Assembly (NCBI RefSeq): GCF_050003625.1
Contig: NC_134400.1
Span: 67,722,126-67,786,125, forward strand
Direction of reading: 5' to 3'
Origin: Haematobia irritans
Taxonomy: Eukaryota; Arthropoda; Insecta; Diptera; Muscidae
DNA length: 64,000 bases
The notes beneath the pieces were generated by a model. It ran no database searches and was not told where the DNA came from. It saw only the letters and a list, made by a program, of their open reading frames with translations. Of this stretch, positions 31,934 through 43,791 are shown piece by piece. The translations under genes were made by a program, and so were the position numbers. Numbering within the stretch: position 1 is the first letter of the stretch; each line of letters starts with the position of its first letter.

Positions 31934-33117
31934 TACGTTCCTGGGTGGTGGATGTGTATCCATGAGATGGTGGTTTGGATGATTACTGCGATAACAACCC
32001 AGGATATACTGCTTTGACAACATATAATTGTGTCTTCGCACAGGGATGATCTTTTATCTCCACATAAAGGTGATCCAGGAGTGTGCTGCGGAGACACCCA
32101 GTCGCAGTTCTAAGGGCAGCGATCTGGCAGGTCTGTATGTTATTCCACTGCGTGTCACTGGTCTGCGGTGTCCACACTGGAGCTGCATAGTTTACCACTG
32201 ACCGGCCAATTGCCTTATAAGTAGTCAACAAGGTTTCTTTGTCCGCACCCAAGTACTGCCGGCAAGTGACTTGAGGACCTTGTTTCCACCACGGATCTTA
32301 TTACATATTGCAGTGGCATGGGCAGATGACCTGAAAAGGTTGTCGAATGTTACCCCGAGTATCTTGGGGTAGTTTACTGTCGAAATTATTTCGCCATCGA
32401 CTCTAACATTCAACTGCCTACGCACTTCCGCCGTCCATGTAGTAAACAGTGTGGCTGAGGATTTGGTGGCAGATATCCTCAGATTTCTAGCAGTGAAATA
32501 ACTGGTAAGATCAACACTGTAGACGTTTAAACGATCGCATATGTCATTAACAATGTGCCGGGATGCCATGACGCCGTCAGGAGGGTGTGGAATCGAGGAC
32601 AGGCAGAGGTTAAATAGTGCCGGAGATATCACCCCACCCTGGGGAACTCCCTGTTTAACTCTACGGGAAATGGTCTCTAAACAATTCCGCGGTTATTGCT
32701 TTACCAACTCGAAATTCTTGGTTGTTATTGTAATAGTTTATTGTGATTTCATCCATTTTTATGTTATACGCTCTGGTACTTCAGCTTCTGGCCGTCGGGT
32801 TGGTTTAGCAGGGTTGCAAATTGGACATACGTCAGCTACGCTGCTATCAATCACTGATAAGTAGGAATTGAGGCGGCTGCACTTGCCTGATCTTAATTGG
32901 GCTAAAACTACCCTAGTCTGCGGTGGGAGGTCTCTTTCCTCCGGTGCTATGGGCGGTGGACGGACTCCGAGAACAGGATTAACCTTGTAGCTTTTCACCG
33001 CTTCAGCTACAGCATCCTCATGAATCTTGTTCAAACCTGCCTGGTACGCTGCTTGATCTAGAGGTTCTCTTTTGTAACGCTGGATCTCGTGCTCTAGATG
33101 ATGTATATAAACCCTTA

Positions 33118-34321
33118 ACAGGTTGGCTGATAAGTCCCCGGTCTGACACATAGATGGCGTCGCTAGTATTAAATGCATATAATTTTTATATAGTACCAAC
33201 CTTCAAATGATTCGTGTCAAAATTCCTGTCTGTAAGTCAATTAGTTTGTGAGATAGAGCGTCTTTTGTGAAGCAACTTTTGTTATTGTGAAAAAATGGAA
33301 AGGAATTTCGTGTTTTGATAAAAAACTGTTTTCTGAGGGGAAAAATACGGTGGAAGCAAAAACTTGGCTTGATAATGAGTTTCCGGACTCTGTCCCAGGG
33401 AAATCAACAATAATTGATTGGAATGCAAAATTCAAGCGTGGTGAAATGAGCACGGAGGACGGTGAACGCAGTGGACGCCCGAAAGAGGTGGTTACCGACG
33501 AAAACATCAAAAAAATCTACAAAATGATTTTGAATGACCGTAAAATGAAGTTGATTGAGATAGCAGAGGCCTTAAAGATATCAAAGGAACGTGTTGGTCA
33601 TATCATTCATCAATATTTGGATATGCGGAAGCTCGTGTTGATGAATCTGAGCGGTGTTTGCAGCTGTTAACTCGTAATACACCCGAGTTTTTCCGTCGAT
33701 ATGTGACAATGGATGAAACATGGCTCCATCACTACACTCCTGAGTCCAATCGACAGTCGGCTGAGTGGACAGCGACCGGTGAACCGTCTCCGAAGCGTGA
33801 AAAGACTCAAAATTCCGCTGGCGCATCGAATAATTTTTATCGATTATCTTGAGAAGGGAAAAACCATCAACAGTGACTATTATAAGGCGTTATTGGAGCG
33901 TTTGAAGGTCGAAATCGCGGCAAAACGGCCCCATATGAAGATGAAAAAAGTGTTGTTCTACCAAGACAACGCACCGTGCCACAAGTCATTGAGAACGATG
34001 GCAAAAATTCATGAATTGGGCTGCGAATTGCTTCCTCACCCACCGTATTCTCCAGATCTGGCCCCCAGCGACTTTTTCTTGTTCTCAGACCTCAAAAGGA
34101 TGCTCGCAGAGAAAAAATTTGGCTGCAATGAAGAGGTGATCGCCGAAACTGAGGCCTATTTTGAGGCCGAAGGAGTACTACCACAATGGTATCAAAAAAT
34201 TGGAAGGTAGTTATAATCCTTGTATCGCTCTTGAAGGGGGAACTATGCTGAATAATAAAAACGAATTTTGACAAAAAATATTTTTTTCTTTGTTCGACCG
34301 GGGACTTATCAGCCAACCTGT
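33118..34321 (+). mobile_element. irritans-type mariner, copy 2 (by duplication)
   Basis: Same ends, same TA flanks and same internal deletions as copy 1, so it arose by tandem duplication and not by transposition. The transposase relic spans 33287-34210. Confidence 0.93.
33287..34210 (+). pseudogene. mariner transposase relic, copy 2
   Basis: Identical in layout to 30899-31822, with Asn for Tyr in the first HTH region (IIDWNAKFK) and Met for Ile at NDRKMK. The same start-region frameshift and the same two internal deletions are present. All three catalytic Asp positions are kept. Confidence 0.92.
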
Positions 34322-35468
34322 TACGTTCCTGGGTGGTGGATGTGTATCCATGAGATGGTGGTTTGGATGATTACTGCGATAACAACCCAGGATATACTGC
34401 TTTGACAACATATAATTGTGTCTTCGCACAGGGATGATCTTTTATCTCCACATAAAGGTGATCCAGGAGTGTGCTGCGGAGACACCCAGTCGCAGTTCTA
34501 AGGCAGCGATCTGGCAGGTCTGTATGTTATTCCACTGCGTGTCACTGGTCTGCGGTGTCCACACTGGAGCTGCATAGTTTACCACTGACCGGCCAATTGC
34601 CTTATAAGTAGTCAACAAGGTTTCTTTGTCCGCACCCAAGTACTGCCGGCAAGTGACTTGAGGACCTTGTTTCCACCACGGATCTTATTACATATTGCAG
34701 TGGCATGGGCAGATGACCTGAAAAGGTTGTCGAATGTTACCCCGAGTATCTTGGGGTAGTTTACTGTCGAAATTATTTCGCCATCGACTCTAACATTCAA
34801 CTGCCTACGCACTTCCGCCGTCCATGTAGTAAACAGTGTGGCTGAGGATTTGGTGGCAGATATCCTCAGATTTCTAGCAGTGAAATAACTGGTAAGATCA
34901 ACACTGTAGACGTTTAAACGATCGCATATGTCATTAACAATGTGCCGGGATGCCATGACGCCGTCAGGAGGGTGTGGAATCGAGGACAGGCAGAGGTTAA
35001 ATAGTGCCGGAGATATCACCCCACCCTGGGGAACTCCCTGTTTAACTCTACGGGGTTTTGACTTTTTGTCCCTGAATTCCACGTACGACTGGCGTCCACA
35101 CATATAATTCAGAACCCAACGTTCCGTTCCTGACGGTAGGGACGTATTCTCGATGTCCTCGAATAATGTGGCATGGTTGACCGTATCGAATGCTTTCGAT
35201 AGGTCAAGCGCCACGAGGACCGTCCTATGACACGGCTTGAGCATGTTGATGGCGGGCAGCTGAAAACTTCTCCACAAGGCTGGGGAGGATTAGTGCCTCA
35301 GGTGTCTTGCCTACTGGCGAGAGAAGGGATATCGGTCTGTACGATTCACCTTTACTCGAATCTTTATTCAACCGTCGAACTGAACGGACGTGTTTTCTAA
35401 TAGCGGAGTATTTCATCGTAATAAGTACTTATTACGAATTTCACGTGTGGTGGAAATAATAAACCACC

Positions 35469-36688
35469 ATGCAGCGAAATTCAAAGTCATCCACTGGATT
35501 GCTAACTTCAGGGCCCAGTGGACGGGTAACGACTGAAGTTATAAATTTGGGCAGCGACCAAGAGTCAGGCCCAATTAGTCGACCTGTAGACGGGTCGACT
35601 GGCGGTGACACTTTGGCAAGTCGAACCTTTTCTAAGGTGACGACATCAAAAGGAGGCAATCCCTCTCGAAAGAGATTCAAGGAACGAAGAAATGCTTTGT
35701 TTATCCTAAAGAAATTAGGATCAGTCGACCCAAGCACGTTGTCGGCTAAGCAAAGCGATTCCTTAAAATGGGCTCAAGGAATTCTTGAAGCTGGAAAAAG
35801 GGAACGATCACCGGATGAGCTGCCATCCTCTAAACGGGATCAAAGATCGTTTGCCTCAGTTGCAAAAGACAGCCTTGTGATGGCTATTATTAATAAAGGA
35901 GCATTGGACGGTATGATTCCAAGACAAAAATGGGGGGAAATTGAGAACGCGATGTCTGGTGTCTACTCAGAGGTGCGAAAAAGGTTTCCCGGAGCAAGTC
36001 CTCGACGGCAAGATGCTGGATGGTATCAAGGACGATATAAGTTAATAGCTTTTGCGGACCAGATGTCTATGGATTGCTTTAAAGCTGCATTGATGCTAAT
36101 TGGTGAAGTTTGGGAATGAGCCGCTTTGGAGTTAGTCGATAAAAAAGACATACCGGCTAAACCTAGAGCACATGCATGGATACCGGCAAACCCTCCTGAT
36201 CCTGAGTCAATAGTAGAGAGACTAAAAGAATGTAACCCAGATCTTCCAAACGCCGATTGGAAGGTTGGTCGTTTGGATGAGGTGGATGGACCAAGACGAC
36301 ATGCGGTGTTTATATTAAACATTGAATCGCTGCCACATCTAACCCAGACCCAAGGACGTGTAAGTTATGGCTTTCATGATATCCATATTAAGGTATACAA
36401 AAGCGATCAGCCAAAGGATTCCGGAACGGACAAGCCTCCGGTAGAGTCAGCAGTGAAAAAATCTCCTAGCGAAGCCGAAGGAGACATAAAACCTGCAGAC
36501 TATGGCAAATCATATGCGGGAAGTTTCTACAGGCTCAAACCTCACCAAAGCTGAACCGCGGATTGTTGCGAGTCACCGAGATCTGTGAAGAGGAAGCCCT
36601 TGATGACTCAATTGAAGCGGCTGATGTGACGGTGGTTGAAAATTTGGATGGTTCTACGGTTCCTCCAGATAAATCTTCACCATTGTAA
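35469..36688 (+). pseudogene. LOA ORF1, DUF4780-like, nonsense and frameshift
   Basis: ATG at 35469. A basic N-terminus (RKRFKERRNALFILKKLG) precedes a domain with INKGALDGMIPRQKWGEIE, GWYQGRYKLIAFADQMSMD and, after an in-frame TGA at 36117-36119, VDKKDIPAKPRAHAWIP and ADWKVGRLDEVDG. This pattern recalls DUF4780, frequent in insect LINE ORF1 proteins. No zinc knuckle was seen. Copy 2 reads GGA at the TGA position. A frameshift near 36500 diverts the acidic tail; the true stop TAA is at 36686-36688, overlapping the ORF2 start. The role is presumed to be RNA binding and RNP assembly. Confidence 0.75.
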
Positions 36689-39600
36689 GGCCGCTTGTGC
36701 TGCATTAAAAGTTCTCCTGATGAAAGGAGACATAGATATAGTTCTTATTCAAGAACCATACATATATAAGAACAAGATCTGTGAATTAAGCACTCCGGGT
36801 TTCAAACTTTTGCATAATACCGGTAACGATATAAATCGAGCATGTATAATTGCTAAAAACAAACTAAACTTGTTTCTGCTTCCTTCATCGAGCAATGCAG
36901 ACACTGTCGTAGCCAGTCTAGAGATATCCAAATGCAAATATTGGGTATCTTCGGTCTACACGGGACATGATAGGGAGATGCCACCCTGTGCCGTTAAGAC
37001 CTTAGTTGAGGAGTCACTAAAAACAAAGACAAAACTCATTATGGGATGCGATGCAAATGCACATCATAGTATTTGGGGAAGTAGTGACACTAATGCAAGG
37101 GGAGAGTCGCTAATAGAGTTTATTTTGCGTACTAACCTGGTAGTTTGCAATAAGGGAGATGCACCAACCTTCGTCACCAGGAACAGACAAGAGGTTTTGG
37201 ACGTCACGTTGACCTCTCCGGAACTGAATGATAAGATATCTGAGTGGCAAGTTTTGAGGGAACATAGCTTCTCAGATCATCGCTACATCAGTTTCAGATT
37301 GTCTGTTCGTACTTCAAAGACCATATTTCCGCCAAATGTTAGGAAAGCTGATTGGAGTAGGTATAGGGAATCGTTCAATTTGATGATACCGGAAATGCCA
37401 GAGTCAAATATGAGCACTGTGCAAGATATCGAACACGCAGTGGAGCGGATTACTAAGGCCTTCAACATGTCACTGAAAGCTGCTTGCCCTAGAGGAAAGC
37501 CAAGGGGAAAAACTCGGCCGCCATGGTGGACTACGGAGTTAAGTAATATGAGGAAATCCTGCAGGAAGCTCTTTAACAAAGCAAAGTCCACAAGAGCTCC
37601 GGAGGATTGGGATGAATCTGAGAGCATATAAACGAGAACTGAGAAGGTCTCAACAACACTCTTGGGATGATTACTGTAGCAGTATTGAGAATACGTCAGA
37701 GGCTTCCAGACTACGGAAGGTACTAGCATCCACTAACACCGCTCCAGGTTTCATTAAAACATCGGAGGGAAATTGGACAACGTCCAGTGTGGAGACGTTG
37801 GAGGTACTTTTGGACACACACTTCCCTGGAAATCAGACGGTTGAACCATGTTCTGGTGGTATAACAAAGGCTCAGCGGTCATTTCCTATCGAGGAAATTG
37901 TGTCGGAATCTAGAATAAAATGGGCTTTAAATAGCTTTGGACCATTCAAATCTCCCGGACCTGATGGAATTACTCCGGCGGAATTACAAGCAGTGGCTGA
38001 AAGAATTATCCCTGGTTGACGGTGATATATAAACGATGTGTAAACTTAGCATATATTCCAGAAAAGTGGAGGGAAACAAAAGTCGTCTTCATACCTAAAG
38101 CAGGAAAAGCCTCTCACTCGAGTGCGAAGGATTTCCGACCAATCAGCTTATCCTCATTCCTACTTAAGACCCTGGAGAGGATGATAGACATGTATCTTAG
38201 AACTAGCGTGGATTCAAGTTTGCTCTCGAAACGACAGCATGCATACTCGAAGGGCAGGTCTACTGAGACCGCATTGCATGAACTAGTCAGCTTTATTGAA
38301 AGCTCACTATCTGTCAAAGAATACACAATCGTGGCGTTTCTAGACATAGAAGGGGCGTTCAATAATGTCCATCCGAGCTCGATATTAAATGGACTGACAA
38401 CTCTGAATGTTGATCTAGGTATACTTAGGCTGTTAGACGAACTTCTAATAAAGAGACGTATTTCAGCCACACTAGGGCAAGCAAACATACAACGGTATGT
38501 AAACAGAGGCACTCCCCAAGGAGGAGTTCTGTCACCTCTTCTTTGGAATGTTGCTATAAACAACCTTCTGGTTTCCCTAGAAAAAGAAAGGATAAAAGTG
38601 GTGACATACGCAGATGATGTGGCGCTAGCAGTCAGGGGAAAATTCCCATCCACAATCAGAGATATTATACAGAGAGCTCTCCGGATGACTGAGAAATGGG
38701 CGAAAGATAATGGTCTTGGTGTAAATCCAGCAAAGACAGAACTAGTCATGTACTGCAAAGACCGCAAAACTCCCACGGTTAGACCCATTTCCTTAGGGGG
38801 TACTGAAATTCCCTTTGGTGAGTGTGCAAAATACCTTGGCGTTATTTTGGACAGGAAGCTGAATTTTAGGCTTAGTATTGAAGAGAGGACGAGAAAAGCC
38901 ACGGTAGCTTTGTACTCGTGCAAAAAGGCAATAGGGAAAAAGTGGGGACTAAAACCAAAAATTGTGCATTGGCTATACACGGCAGTAGTTAGACCTATAA
39001 TGCTGTATGGTGTTGTAGTCTGGTGGCCGGCACTTCAGAAACCGACTTGTTTAGATAAAGTTCAGCGTATGGCAAGCTTATGCATCTCAGGCGCATTTAG
39101 TAAGACAGGAACAGACTCCCTTAATGTCATGCTACATCTATTGCCTTTAGACATTTTGGCCAAACAGTCAGCTGCAACAACGGCTGTGCGGTTGCGCGAG
39201 CTATCGCTGTGGTCGGAAAAAATGTACGGTCATAGTTCGGTCCTCAAAGTAATGCCCGATGTGCCTAACGTAGTGGATTACACCCTGGCAAAACCACTTT
39301 TCGACAAAAAGTTTGAAACTCTAATTCCCAACAGTGAGGCGTGGTGTACACAGGGGAATAAAAGATATATAGATTTCTATACTGATGGCTCCAAATTGAA
39401 TGGACAAGTGGGGTTCGGAGTATATTCTAAAGATCTGGAAATATCGAATAGCGAAAAGATTACCTAATCACTGTAGTGTTTTTCAGGCTGAAATATTGGC
39501 AATAAGAGAGGTGGTGAATTGGCTGAGAAGTAATGTTCCAACAAATATTGGCATTAATATATACTCAGACAGTCAACCTGCAATAAAATCCTTGGACTCT

Positions 39601-40176
39601 GTGTTCCTTAATTCAAAAACGGCCATAGACTGCCGCAAATCTCTCAACGAGATGGCTGAGCAGTACAATATTCATCTAATATGGGTGCCTGGTCATAGGA
39701 ACATACCGGGGAACTGTGAAGCAGATGTGTTAGCAAGGCTAGGAACTACCTTACATATTCCAGGGGAACTAGAATCTGTTGGTATGCCTCTGGCCACCTG
39801 CAAGCTCTTACTGCGTGAGAAGGCTGTTATGATGGCCAATATTCGATGGGAAAATTGCAAGGGTTGTAACGACACGAAGCAAATATGGCCCCATTTAAAC
39901 TTAAACCGCACACTAGATATGCTAGTGTTCTCAAGGCGTCAGATAGCACTCCTAATATCTGCTATAACGGGTCGCTGCCTGATAGGCGAATTTGCAAAAA
40001 CTATAGGTGCGAAGTGTAATTACTATTGTATAAGCTGTCATGACGTGGAGGAAAAGGAATCAATTAAACACCGCTTGTGTGAGTGTCCTGCTTTTTGTGT
40101 AAGGCGTAAGCGAATTTTAGGAGCATATACACAGTCTCACATAAGTATACACACTCTTGAGGTTTTTACCTTATAA
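36648..40176 (+). pseudogene. LOA ORF2: endonuclease, RT, RNase H, multiple frameshifts
   Basis: The ATG at 36648 overlaps ORF1 by ~40 bp. APE endonuclease: LQINLHHCKAAC, IVLIQEPY, MGCDANAHHSIWG and SDHRYISF. An 11-bp loss near 37615, by comparison with copy 2, ends the first frame at 37631. RT: FRPISLSSFLLKTLERM, AFLDIEGAFNNV, RGTPQGGVLSPLLWN and YADDVALAV (catalytic DD present). RNase H: FYTDGSKL, IYSDSQPAIKSL and WVPGHRNIPGNCEAD, reached by a further shift near 39440. A C-terminal CCHC-like box follows (CISCHDVEEKESIKHRLCEC). Another break lies at 38015. All catalytic motifs survive but the frame does not. Confidence 0.88.
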
Positions 40177-40510
40177 CTAAACATGTTTCTTGTTGTTGTT
40201 CATATTCCAGACTAAAAAAATCTTCTTGAAAATTGACAAATACTTTGTTTTTCAAATTAATTTACAAAATCTAAAGCATATATATGCATATTTTATTATA
40301 TTTTATTAATTAAAGAAAATACAATTTCTTAAATCGTATGTAAACTTGTGTAAGACTGTGTAGCTTTAGATTACTGGCTGACCTGGAAAACGTTAACTTA
40401 AGCAGTTTGTTAATGTTTTTGGAGCAATCTGGTTGGTTCCACAAAAGTAAATAATAGAGAAGGTTCAGTGGTTAAGACTAGAAGTGCCCATATGTAATAG
40501 GTACTTTTAG

Positions 40511-41783
40511 TTAAATGTATTCGCAGGTGCTTCAGCATTAGCATTGAAATTCTGTCGGGGCCCAGCGCCTTGGATGGTTTCGCACATTGGTAACTTCGGC
40601 TGTGGTAAATTGTGGTGTGTCATCGGCTCGGCGACCATCAGTGCGACGAGTGGCTCTCCTTTTCGCTCTATCAATCTCGGGATGCTCGACAAACTGTCGG
40701 TTGAAGTATTTGGCGCATCACTTCGAATCAGTCACAGTCACGTCGCCAAAGGTGACTGGAATCCCATCATCCCTAGTATCGGGGTTCGAGAGGGCTCTCA
40801 CTGTTGACCACAATTTACCTATTCCTGTGCCTAGGTTACATTGCCTCAGGTGCTCTAACCATGTGGTCCGCTTGTGCTCGTCGACTATCTTACTAATCTC
40901 TAGATTCAGTTCCTGATTCTAGGGTCAGCAGGGTTAGCACGACGGCGTTCATCTCGCTCGTCTGCGAGTCCCGCCGCTTCAGCTGGGAAGTTAGGACTCA
41001 CTTGGGCAATTCGACCACCTGGAATGAAGCGGCTGCTGCCTTGATGATGTCTCGGAACGCCCTCTGGGCAACATGAACATGAGAGGGGGACGGAAGCTCA
41101 CTGAAGCGGCGATCTGTATATTCTCTGAAGCCTTCCCAGTTGGCTTTCGTTTGGTTTATGAACGTCCGGCGTTCAGAGGTTATGTAATCGGACGGTCGGT
41201 TAATGGTGAGAATTATGGGGAGGTGGTCTGAACGCAATGAAATGACGGGTTGCCAGGAAACGTCATTTATCAGACCAGGCGATGGTAAGGATAAATCTGG
41301 CGAACTGCTGCAATCACCCATAATTCTCGTGGGGCCTCTTCGTTCACCGTGCAAAATGTGGAGTCATCTATCTGCTCTGCTAAAGCTATGCCGCTCTGGT
41401 CATTACCCAGGAGAGAATGCCAAAGTTCGTGGTGGGCATTAAAGTCTCCTAGAACCAATCGGTTATGCCCGCACAACAGCCACTCAATGTTTGGGCTATA
41501 ACCTGGAGCACAGCTATCAACCGGCGGTATATACCATTGTATAGCTCTATCTCGGCAGCCCCAGACTTGACTGCTACCCCCATACATTCCATGTAGGGGT
41601 CACTAGTGTCTGGCACAAGCGGGATAGGCCTATACTGCAAGGAACGGTGTAATATGAAAGCCAGGCCCCCACCTCCATTCCTAGCGCGATCCTTACGCAG
41701 CACATTGTACCCATCACAATGGCGCAAGCTACAGGTCTCATTTAGCTTTGTCTCTTGGATCGCCGCGACCCTGATCCTGATAT
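40511..41783 (-). pseudogene. Jockey-clade LINE copy 1, 5' part (endonuclease to pre-RT)
   Basis: Minus strand, continuing the element split by the LOA insertion. Endonuclease motifs: IQETKLN-like at the start, GYNVLRKDRARNGGGGLAF, LGDFNAHHELWHSLLGNDQ and LRSDHLPIILTI. The pre-RT region follows (the inverse of 54304-54760). At least three frameshifts are present. The 5' side is lost at ~41783, where the sequence changes to unrelated AT-rich DNA. Confidence 0.85.
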
Positions 41784-42789
41784 ATATTCACAATATATCT
41801 AATTATCGAAAAATAATTGTATAATTAGATATAATGCATTTGGACGTCAATTGCCTGTTTCGGTATCAGGCTAACATGAAATATAATTCACAATATATAT
41901 TATGTTGATCTCAGCCATAAATCATACTAAAATGCGAAATATTTTGTAACAAAAAAATTTTACAATAGTTAAAAGACAGTCTGTATAGTGGGTATAGTTT
42001 TCGGAAGAACACTATTAATATTGTGGGATTTTTTGTAACAATAAAAAGCTGGGTGAAAATAAAAGATACTTATTTCGATTTCACCATCGAAAAACGGGGT
42101 CACTATATGAACATGTTCGGTCAAAATTTCCAAAAGGGAAACACTATCATGTACGAGTAATACCTCATTCACATTACACTTCCAAAATCTTTACTTTAAC
42201 TAGATTTCAACTGTCATTTGCCTTCTAAATAAGGGATTTAAATTCCACTTTTAATAGATTTCGAGCCTAATGTGTACGAGGTATATATTTGAAATTAAAG
42301 TAACTATCTCAATAAAGGTTGGAATTTTCATATTTCATAAAAAACATCCTTGCAATAATTATGAAATTTTGAAATTATGCAATTTAAAACGTGAGATACA
42401 TAAGGTAAAATATCCCGTTGTTTATAAAGGTTTATTCAGTCTACCAGTCTATCGGAATGTTGGTATACAGAAATATGACAATCATAAATTAGGAAGTGCA
42501 ATCTTCTTTTTAAGTGCAATCTTTTTTTAGAATCTGGGCTAGAACCCACGACTATGTATGTCCCACAAGGCAACTACTACTACTTGGTACCATATTCATT
42601 CACACTACACTTCCAAAATTCACTTTAACTAGATTTCAGCTGTCATTTGCATATAAAAACCCTCTGTTATATATAAAATATTGTAAAGAAAATTTCCCGA
42701 GAATTCCCGCATTTGATTCCCGGGAAAACGGGAGCGAAAAAATAGCAAATTCCCGGGATCCCGTTCCCGGGAAAAAAACCCTACTCGGA
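41784..42789. other. Unassigned AT-rich interval with short direct repeats
   Basis: No gene is seen. A ~55-bp segment with ACTTTAACTAGATTTCAACT and CTGTCATTTGC occurs at ~42170-42225 and again at ~42592-42650. From ~42690 to 42785 the DNA is rich in CCCGGG palindromes (TTCCCGGGATCCCG), the end of an unidentified repeat that I recall as frequent in calyptrate flies. Confidence 0.45.
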
Positions 42790-42932
42790 GCCCATTGCAA
42801 TTAAATTGCAAAAATGATGCACTTTCCGGAACTGGTACAACAATATTCGGTGTTAGATGCTGCGGCAGAGAATATTGTTGTGCGGAAGATGTCGGGGGAT
42901 CGCATAGTCTGATGGCCCACTGCTGCTATCAC
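42790..42932 (-). repeat. Jockey 5' fragment, inverted
   Basis: Inverse of 53400-53570: GGGCTCCGAGT, ATTTAATTGCAATG and the SSSGPSDYA coding stretch. Both ends break abruptly. Confidence 0.8.
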
Positions 42933-43085
42933 TGGCAATTTCTTTTACTAACTCCCACCATTCTTTTGTGTTGCTGATATTATTTATCTTTTGGTTTAGA
43001 TATGCGAAAACCCTATTAGAAGTCACAACATCTTCGTAGTATCCAAGGCCCTCGAAGGCATAACTTCGGAACCTACCCAAGACGT
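42933..43085 (-). pseudogene. LINE fragment (pre-RT region)
   Basis: Codes GRFRSYAFEGLGYYEDVV and NISNTKEWWELVKEIA, typical of the segment between endonuclease and RT in Jockey/CR1-like LINEs. It is directly fused to the Jockey fragment on its left. Confidence 0.55.
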
Positions 43086-43089
43086 CTCT

Positions 43090-43410
43090 TTCCTACGGGA
43101 TGGCAACCTTTTTGTTTTGACTAAAAACAAAAAACCACGCAAACAGATTTCTAAAAGCAACAAATCTGACAGGGGTAGGCCCCATCGAGTGCTTCTTACA
43201 CCCCACGCCTAACACTATAATAGGCGTTGTCTTTTCCAGAGATCTAATTGAACGCACCCCGGAAGAAATCATTGATGGTTTCAAACATGAAGGAGTAATT
43301 GGCTGTAGAAAAGTGACTCGTCTTTCGGAAGGCTAGTTAGTAAACACTTCTATGCATATCCTTGTTTTCAAACTATCCAGCTCCCATCTGAGGTAAAAAG
43401 CGGCCAACTT
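43090..43410 (+). pseudogene. LINE ORF1-like fragment
   Basis: Plus strand reads TPNTIIGVVFSRDLIERTPE and then EIIDGFKHEGVIGCRKVTRL, with a stop after SEG. This resembles the first (RRM-like) module of Jockey-type ORF1, which normally precedes CCHC knuckles. A second copy is at 52514-52740, where SEGKVVNTSMHIL stays open. The frame is broken and no knuckles follow. Confidence 0.55.
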
Positions 43411-43791
43411 CTCAACTGCAAAATAGAATCGTATATTTATCTCACGGATTCAACCACATCTATAAGAGCTGAGATGCAACTACGATTTGACCTAAATCCA
43501 GATTGTCGTGTAAATATGTGCGAGGATTCGATGTAAGTGCTCATCTGTTGATGCATAATCTTCTCAATTACTTTCGATAAATAGAAATTGGTCTGAACTC
43601 ACTATTAACCTTGGGTATAGTTAGTATCTGTGATCGTTTCTATTACCCAAGGAAATTTGATTTAGTCAAGATGTTATTAAACACATATGTGAAGTACGGA
43701 AGGAGATTGGGTAAAAGCATTTTTATGAGTTTCGGACTGATACCATCTGCCCCCACACAATCCCACGGCGGCGGGTTCTTTGCACCGGATT
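43410..43791 (-). pseudogene. LINE RT fragment (unclassified, copy 1)
   Basis: Minus strand codes NPPPWDCVGADGISPKLIKM, LLPYFTYVFNNILTKSNF and, after breaks, EFRPISIY: RT motifs 0-1 of an APE-type LINE. The neighbouring ORF1-like piece is on the opposite strand, so the two were brought together by rearrangement. A second copy in the same arrangement is at 52740-53108. Confidence 0.65.

Larger units (their letters stand above)
30371..32632 (-). pseudogene. Jockey-clade LINE ORF2, 3' part (unit 1), split by mariner
   Basis: Minus strand: RT motifs C-E and thumb (YFTARNLRISATKSSATLF, ILGVTFDNLF), the post-RT region (VVNYAAPVWTPQTSDTQW) and, beyond the mariner, the C-terminus (SGKCSRLNSYLSVIDSSVADVCPIC). 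Compared with the copy ending at 58700, the CCHC-like tail is deleted (CPIC joined to PAKPT). A mariner at 30730-31933 interrupts it. The upstream part is lost because the duplication breakpoint is at 32666. Not functional. Confidence 0.85.
30279..32666 (-). repeat. 2388-bp tandem duplication, unit 1
   Basis: Starts GAAATGGTCTCTAAACAATTC and ends CTCTACGG. The identical sequence restarts at 32667. The two units differ at only a handful of positions by eye: T/A at 31034 vs 33422, a change giving Ile/Met in the mariner near 31158, and one G indel near 32113. The unit contains the 3' half of a Jockey LINE, a mariner, and ~100 bp of the older host LINE. Confidence 0.9.
32667..35053 (-). repeat. 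2387-bp tandem duplication, unit 2
   Basis: Second unit, in direct orientation and abutting unit 1. After it the Jockey DNA continues to the right, which shows that this side is the original one. Confidence 0.9.
32759..35365 (-). pseudogene. Jockey-clade LINE ORF2, RT to C-terminus (unit 2)
   Basis: Minus strand from 35365: GESYRPISLLSPVGKT (RT motif 1), VALDLSKAFDTVNHATL (motif A, catalytic Asp), KQGVPQGGVISPALFNL (motif B), then a gap where the YADD box should be (SSIPHPPDGV is joined to MASRHIVND), motifs D-E, and the post-RT region. A mariner (33118-34321) splits it, and the end is as in unit 1. At 35365 it stops abruptly against the 5' end of a LOA LINE. The continuation resumes at 40511, with ~125 bp of Jockey sequence missing between. 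Confidence 0.87.
35366..40508 (+). mobile_element. LOA-clade LINE, copy 1, near full length
   Basis: A ~5.1-kb element inserted in opposite orientation into the Jockey LINE. The 5' end TATTCAACCGTCGAAC matches the start of copy 2 (44242). ORF1, then ORF2 with endonuclease, RT and RNase H. The 3' untranslated region matches copy 2 as far as TAGGTACTTTTAGTTAA, then stops without the terminal pentamer tail. The clade is assigned from the TPQGGVLSPLLWN and YADDVAL motifs and the C-terminal RNase H. Confidence 0.87.

Noticed and set aside
38114..38980. 288-codon minus-strand frame opposite LOA RT
   Set aside because: Antisense of the catalytic RT region; the plus strand carries all RT motifs.
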